Shown: positions 7,621 through 9,918 of the stretch, one piece after another
Position numbering within the stretch: the stretch's first letter is position 1
Layout: every line of letters begins with the position of its first letter
Source: Bacteroidota bacterium
Lineage (GTDB): Bacteria > Bacteroidota > Bacteroidia > Bacteroidales > B39-G9
Assembly (NCBI GenBank): GCA_003648455.1
Contig: QMPG01000092.1
Location: 1-9,918, forward strand
Length of the DNA stretch: 9,918 bases
Direction: 5' to 3'
The notes under the pieces: generated by a model
What the model saw: the letters and a program-made list of their open reading frames with translations, nothing else
Databases searched by the model: none
What the model was told of the DNA's origin: nothing
Made by a program: the position numbers and the translations under genes

Positions 7621-7688
7621 ACCAAAATTAATATTTTTTTTTCTTTAAACCTGCCGGATTTTTGAAATCTGGCAGATTTGTATAACAA
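7621..7688. repeat. Left copy of RAYT-flanking palindromic repeat
   Basis: This 68-base element starts with ACCAAAATTAATATTT, continues with a T-rich spacer and CTTTAAA, then a hairpin with arms CTGCCGGATTT (7651-7661) and AAATCTGGCAG (7665-7675, one G-T pair), and ends GATTTGTATAACAA. The copy at 8423-8487 has the same order and orientation. It lies between the convergent YgiQ and RAYT genes, where the hairpin could also stop transcription from both sides. Confidence 0.88.
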
Positions 7689-7698
7689 TTGTTAATTT

Positions 7699-8406
7699 CT
7701 AATCAATTATTATATCTTTATATTTCTCTGCATCATGTTCTTGCGAATGATAGTAAATATAATTTTCTTTGTTGTCGAATTCTGATATTATTCTTTGTTT
7801 TGGTAGTTTGCTTGCTTTTTTACTTAAAATTCTTTTGTAAGAACTCCACTGATAATTCGAATAATCGTCTCGTAAACCGTGATGAACAGGATTATGATGA
7901 ATATAATAAATTAAATAACGATAATACTCTTCGCTGTTTATTGATTTTCGTTTAAAAGGTTTTTCAAATAAACTGCCTCTACGATTTTCTTGCTTATTTA
8001 TAGATTTTGAATATGATATAAAAAAATATGAAAATTGTTTGCTTAATATTTTGCTTAAATTTTCATCTGTTTCTCTATTAAATCTGCCAGATTTTAAAAA
8101 TCTGGCAGATTTGTTATCATTTTGTAAATCCGGCAGATTTTTAGATAGTAACTTCTTATATTTTTCTTTTGTAAAAATTGTTTCTATTATTTCTTTATCA
8201 CTTTTTATTTCTACAAGTAAATGGAAATGATTAGGTATCAAACAAAAAGCATGAACAATAAGGAAATCAGATAAATACTCATCAATTTTTTTTAAAAAAT
8301 ATTCGTAATTGCTTTTTCTATAAAATAGATTATCACCGTTATTACCTCTATTGTAAATATGATAATATTTTTCGGGTTGTAGTGCTTCTGTGTATTTTGT
8401 TTGCAT
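7699..8406 (-). CDS. RAYT / Y1 (HUH) REP-associated transposase with embedded repeats
   Basis: The product is a 235-residue single-strand DNA transposase of the REP-associated tyrosine type, thought to bind and process short palindromic repeats. Visible motifs are the N-terminal YYHIYNRGNN (14-23), the HUH pair H60-F-H62 in PNHFHLLVEI, and the tyrosine helix YYIHHNPV (167-174) followed by YQWSSY (185-190). ATG 8406 was chosen. The frame extends to 8487, but those 27 codons are a translation of the adjacent repeat and the family start fits MQTKYTEALQ. Between the HUH and tyrosine motifs, residues about 89-109 are encoded by copies of the palindromic repeat (8080-8142), read in frame without a stop. 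All catalytic residues remain, so activity is plausible. A TAATTTTG box at 8425-8432, inside the flanking repeat, could be its -7 element, but no -33 box matches. The 3' end faces the YgiQ gene. Confidence 0.9.
   Translation of the reverse strand: MQTKYTEALQPEKYYHIYNRGNNGDNLFYRKSNYEYFLKKIDEYLSDFLIVHAFCLIPNHFHLLVEIKSDKEIIETIFTKEKYKKLLSKNLPDLQNDNKSARFLKSGRFNRETDENLSKILSKQFSYFFISYSKSINKQENRRGSLFEKPFKRKSINSEEYYRYLIYYIHHNPVHHGLRDDYSNYQWSSYKRILSKKASKLPKQRIISEFDNKENYIYYHSQEHDAEKYKDIIID
8080..8142. repeat. Repeat copies embedded in the RAYT coding region
   Basis: A perfect inverted repeat has arms 8080-8095 and 8097-8112 (AAATCTGCCAGATTTT and its complement) around one A, the same hairpin as in the repeats flanking the gene and in the same orientation. 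A further half copy, AAATCCGGCAGATTT, is at 8126-8140. Together they encode about 20 residues of the transposase, including KSARF and LKSGRF. The piece keeps the reading frame and lies in what should be a loop between the HUH and tyrosine motifs. Confidence 0.88.
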
Positions 8407-8422
8407 ATTTATAATAATAAAT

Positions 8423-8487
8423 ACCAAAATTAATATTTCTGCTTTAAATCTGCCGGATTTTGAAAATCCGGCAGATTTGTATAACAA
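8423..8487. repeat. Right copy of RAYT-flanking palindromic repeat
   Basis: This 65-base element has the same ends and order as the copy at 7621-7688: ACCAAAATTAATATTT, CTTTAAA, a hairpin, then GATTTGTATAACAA. Its hairpin is perfect, arms 8446-8461 and 8463-8478 around a single G. It lies between the start of the RAYT gene and the end of mazF on the minus strand. It could therefore act as a stem to end mazEF transcription while its left part may supply a -7 box for the transposase gene (inference). Confidence 0.9.
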
Positions 8488-8526
8488 AGCGGGACTCGTG
8501 CACCAGATTACATACTATATAAAAAA

Positions 8527-8850
8527 TTAGTCGATATAAGTTTCCTTAAGTATCGACTTAACTTTTTCAATTTCCTTTTCAGTTAAAGTGTCAAGAGTCT
8601 TAATTATTCTTTGCTTATCAATTGTTCTAATTTGGTCAATTACAATCCAACCTTTCTTATTATCATGTTTCACCAAAACTCTGGTTGGATATTTCTTAGA
8701 TTTACTTGTCATTGGAGCAATAACTATAGTATTCAAATACTTATTCATCTCATTCGGGGAAATTATCACACAAGGACGAGTCTTCTCAATCTCACTCGCA
8801 ATTGTCGGGTCAAGATTAACTAATACGATTTCATACTGATTTATTGCCAT
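8527..8850 (-). CDS. mazF: MazF/PemK-type toxin, probable mRNA endoribonuclease
   Basis: This 107-residue protein has the length and motifs of the MazF/PemK/Kid family: a beta-barrel start (YEIVLVNLDPT, 6-16), EKTRPCVIISPNEMN (22-36) with R25-P26 of the active site, APMTSKSKKYPTRV (45-58) with T48 and S49, GWIVIDQIRTIDKQR (67-81), and a C-terminal helix with TLTEKEIEKV. Family members cut single-stranded RNA at short sites and arrest growth when the antitoxin is degraded. The cut site cannot be read from sequence. The ATG at 8850 overlaps the stop of the antitoxin gene by 10 bases (8841-8850), so the two are translationally coupled in the standard antitoxin-first order. All expected catalytic residues seem present. 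A palindromic repeat follows the gene and may serve as terminator. Confidence 0.92.
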   Translation of the reverse strand: MAINQYEIVLVNLDPTIASEIEKTRPCVIISPNEMNKYLNTIVIAPMTSKSKKYPTRVLVKHDNKKGWIVIDQIRTIDKQRIIKTLDTLTEKEIEKVKSILKETYID

Positions 8851-9086
8851 TCTTCAAAATTTTCGTCATCAAATACGTCATTCATTAATGACTTATCATT
8901 ACCTGTCTCGTGCATTTTCTTAAAAGCTTTTCCCCAACCTTTTCTTGGTTCTGCCTTTGGTTTCAAAATGATATAACCTTTCTCAAGTATCAATTCAACT
9001 TTGTCCTTGATGTTATACTTTTCAAGTACAGTTTTGCTCAATCTGATCCCTTTTGAATTACCTATTGGTACAATTGAAATATCCAT
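8841..9086 (-). CDS. mazE: MazE-type antitoxin, AbrB/SpoVT fold
   Basis: This 81-residue protein has an N-terminal AbrB-like DNA-binding swapped hairpin (about 1-46: IVPIGNSKGIRLSK, then a LEKYNIKDKVELILEKGYIILKP-like segment). A charged C-terminal tail (47-81, with RKGWGKAFKKMH and an acidic DDENFEEWQ end) should be disordered when free and wrap around the toxin. It neutralises the MazF product and normally represses its own operon. The stop overlaps the mazF start by 10 bases. The upstream sequence has a strong promoter and a 14-bp perfect palindrome overlapping the -7 box, fitting autoregulation. ATG 9086 is the only start that fits the family. Confidence 0.92.
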   Translation of the reverse strand: MDISIVPIGNSKGIRLSKTVLEKYNIKDKVELILEKGYIILKPKAEPRKGWGKAFKKMHETGNDKSLMNDVFDDENFEEWQ

Positions 9087-9100
9087 AACATTAACTTTAA

Positions 9101-9114
9101 TTTGTAATTACAAA
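9101..9114. promoter_or_regulatory. Operator-like palindrome before mazE
   Basis: TTTGTAATTACAAA is a perfect 14-bp palindrome at 9101-9114. It covers the downstream part of the -7 box (9111-9118) and the probable transcription start of mazEF. A second, shifted inverted pair, ATTAACTTT at 9090-9098 and AAAGTTAAT at 9112-9120, overlaps it. This is where an antitoxin dimer would be expected to bind and block transcription. The sites are seen; the binding is inferred. Confidence 0.6.
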
Positions 9115-9142
9115 GTTAATACATTTATTTAATCAAAGCAAA
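9111..9142 (-). promoter_or_regulatory. mazEF promoter, Bacteroidota consensus
   Basis: On the minus strand TTTG (9142-9139) is followed after 20 bases by TAACTTTG (9118-9111), a full match to the Bacteroidota pattern TTTG-N19-20-TAnnTTTG. Transcription would begin near 9104, giving a leader of about 18 bases. The -33 box lies inside the last codons of the shortened second RAYT gene (stop at 9125). Confidence 0.75.
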
Positions 9143-9526
9143 GGTTTTTATATTGTGTGAAACGTTTGTGCTAAAAATTGTAACAGGATTATTGTGAATA
9201 TAGTTAATTTTTTCGTTTATAAGCTTATTACTTTCTTTAGGGTTATTTATAATTGCATTAACTATTGCTTTACTAGTAAATCTTTTGAAATCTCCAATAA
9301 GCAATTCCGGTTTTGTTTTTTTTATACTTCTAAAAATTAAATGAATATGAATAGTCATTATACACCATGCAAAAATTTCAAGTCCTTTTTCTTTTTGGCA
9401 ATAATGTAAGCTATCAATTATTATGTTTTTATACTCTTTTCTTGTAAATACATATAGCCATTCAATTACCGCAAAACTTATAAAATAAATTCCTTCAGGA
9501 TTATAAAATTTGTAATTACGACTCAT
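9125..9526 (-). pseudogene. Second RAYT / Y1 transposase, internally deleted and C-terminally truncated
   Basis: This frame of 133 residues begins MSRNYKFYNPEG, the characteristic start of a common Bacteroidota Y1-type transposase group. It keeps the motifs AWCIMTIHIHLIF (53-65) with the HxH pair, DFKRFTSKAI and INYIHNNPV with the tyrosine. From memory the group is about 180 residues, with a W-rich segment (REWLLWMFERAG and a following FWQQ) between the NPKES and DYIHNNP motifs. Here NPKES is followed almost at once by NKLINEKINYIHNNPV, so about 40 residues are missing in frame. After IHNNPV the sequence no longer resembles the family (normal VEAG and YSSARDY are absent) and stops early. The residue before the first HUH histidine is I where N is usual. 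It is most likely a decayed, inactive copy; a minimal DNA-binding product cannot be excluded. Its end overlaps the mazEF -33 box. Confidence 0.75.
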
Positions 9527-9580
9527 TTATCAAATGTAATAAATTTTTTATAAATCATGGTAATATGAAAGTGCTTTTAT

Positions 9581-9662
9581 GCCACACGATGCAATCGATG
9601 CGGCAGCTGGGGCTTTGCAAAAAGTATAAAGCGGCGAAGTCAGAGACTTCGCCGAGCGAGGG
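9581..9662. repeat. Palindromic REP-like element interrupting a ferredoxin gene
   Basis: The core is GGCGAAGTC-aga-GACTTCGCC at 9633-9653, a 9-bp perfect stem. To its left is a smaller hairpin CGAT-gca-ATCG at 9587-9597, and the stretch between is GC-rich compared with its surroundings. It lies upstream of the second RAYT gene, as expected for an associated repeat, and exactly where the ferredoxin similarity of the minus strand ends. The outer limits are approximate, judged from composition and loss of similarity. Confidence 0.7.
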
Positions 9663-9771
9663 AATAAGATTCTCTAAGCCATTTGTATCAATACCTATAA
9701 TGTTTACAGGGCAAACTTCTATACAAAGTTTACATTTTTTTACATTTGTTGTGGTCTATATTATTTTTCAT
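9660..9771 (-). pseudogene. 5' fragment of a 4Fe-4S ferredoxin-domain gene, frameshifted
   Basis: On the minus strand an ATG at 9771 opens MKNNIDHNKCKK and then stops (ATG TAA) after a run of seven A (plus-strand T run 9735-9741). Removing one A restores CKKCKLCIEVCP, a complete CxxCxxCxxxCP iron-sulfur motif, followed by VNIIGIDTNGLENLIP. The reading then enters the palindromic repeat at about 9662 and loses all similarity; the shifted frame ends at TGA 9555-9557. The start and spacing resemble the N-terminal ferredoxin part of ferredoxin-nitroreductase fusions or small 2x4Fe-4S proteins. Only the first cluster motif is left, so the parent cannot be settled. It is a pseudogene, or, if the A7 run is a sequencing error, still a truncated gene. 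Confidence 0.68.
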
Positions 9772-9918
9772 CAGTAATCTTTTTAGATTAAAATATTTAC
9801 CTAAAATAAAGAAATATAAATAATATTATTAATATTGGGTCAATTTAAAATTAGGGTGGATTATAATAAAATAATTATTGCTGTCCGATAAATTTTAAAA
9901 CTTTCTAAATATTTAAAC
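9772..9918. other. AT-rich right end of window, no gene seen
   Basis: Very AT-rich sequence upstream of the ferredoxin remnant. TAATCT-tttt-AGATTA (9775-9790) is a small hairpin or operator-like inverted repeat just before the remnant's ATG. No TAnnTTTG promoter box, coding frame or RNA gene could be recognised. Confidence 0.5.

Noticed and set aside
7689..7955. Plus-strand hydrophobic open frame over the RAYT 3' end
   Set aside because: Complement of the transposase coding sequence; its hydrophobicity comes from reading the AT-rich antisense strand.
8407..8487. Longer N-terminus of the RAYT protein starting at 8487
   Set aside because: The extra 27 codons are translated palindromic repeat plus AT-rich leader, and family proteins start at the MQTKYTEALQ position.
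9531..9538. TACATTTG as a promoter box for the second RAYT gene
   Set aside because: It would place the transcription start at the ATG itself and no -33 box is present, so support is too weak.
9565..9777. Plus-strand 70-residue open frame at the right end
   Set aside because: It is antisense to the ferredoxin remnant and reads through the palindromic repeat; the minus-strand iron-sulfur motif explains the region better.

Overview
The window looks like a chromosomal segment from an AT-rich member of the Bacteroidota, probably Bacteroidales-like. The evidence is the low G+C, promoters of the Bacteroidota type (TTTG-N20-TAnnTTTG before mazE), near-absent Shine-Dalgarno signals, a characteristic ECF sigma/anti-sigma pair, and RAYT-type Y1 transposases with many short dispersed palindromic repeats. 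This assignment is inferred from sequence style and protein families, not from a database match.

Layout. 1-323: a cluster of GTCCC/GGGAC hairpins followed by a probable ECF-type promoter (TGCAAC-N16-CGTCTT). 324-2526 (+): a three-gene operon of an ECF sigma factor, a single-pass membrane protein that is probably its anti-sigma factor, and an exported repetitive beta-strand protein of the DUF4097 type. It closes with a perfect 19-bp stem terminator. 2595-3026: no gene, but a dispersed repeat rich in C and G runs. 3027-5476 (-): ffh (signal recognition particle GTPase), then folD (one-carbon folate metabolism), separated by another dispersed palindromic element. 5477-5717: a divergent intergenic region with an 11-bp inverted repeat that puts a TACTTTTG box on each strand. 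5718-7550 (+): a complete YgiQ-family radical SAM protein.

7551-9918 is an accessory stretch, all on the minus strand. It holds a RAYT transposase gene flanked by two direct copies of a 65-68 bp palindromic repeat, with further copies inside its own coding frame. Next comes a mazEF-type toxin-antitoxin operon with a clear promoter and operator-like palindrome. After that lies a shortened second RAYT gene. Last is the broken 5' end of a 4Fe-4S ferredoxin-domain gene, with one extra base in an A7 run and then interruption by another palindromic repeat.

Functionally, the left part is a self-contained envelope signalling unit and the middle is housekeeping (protein targeting, folate). The right part is a repeat-and-transposase-driven island that has collected a toxin-antitoxin pair and gene wreckage. 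No CRISPR array, tRNA or rRNA was seen. The most unusual items are the RAYT gene that carries its own repeat as protein-coding sequence, the mazEF promoter partly built from the end of a decayed RAYT gene, and the ECF operon whose output or target may be the tyrosine-glycine repeat surface protein.
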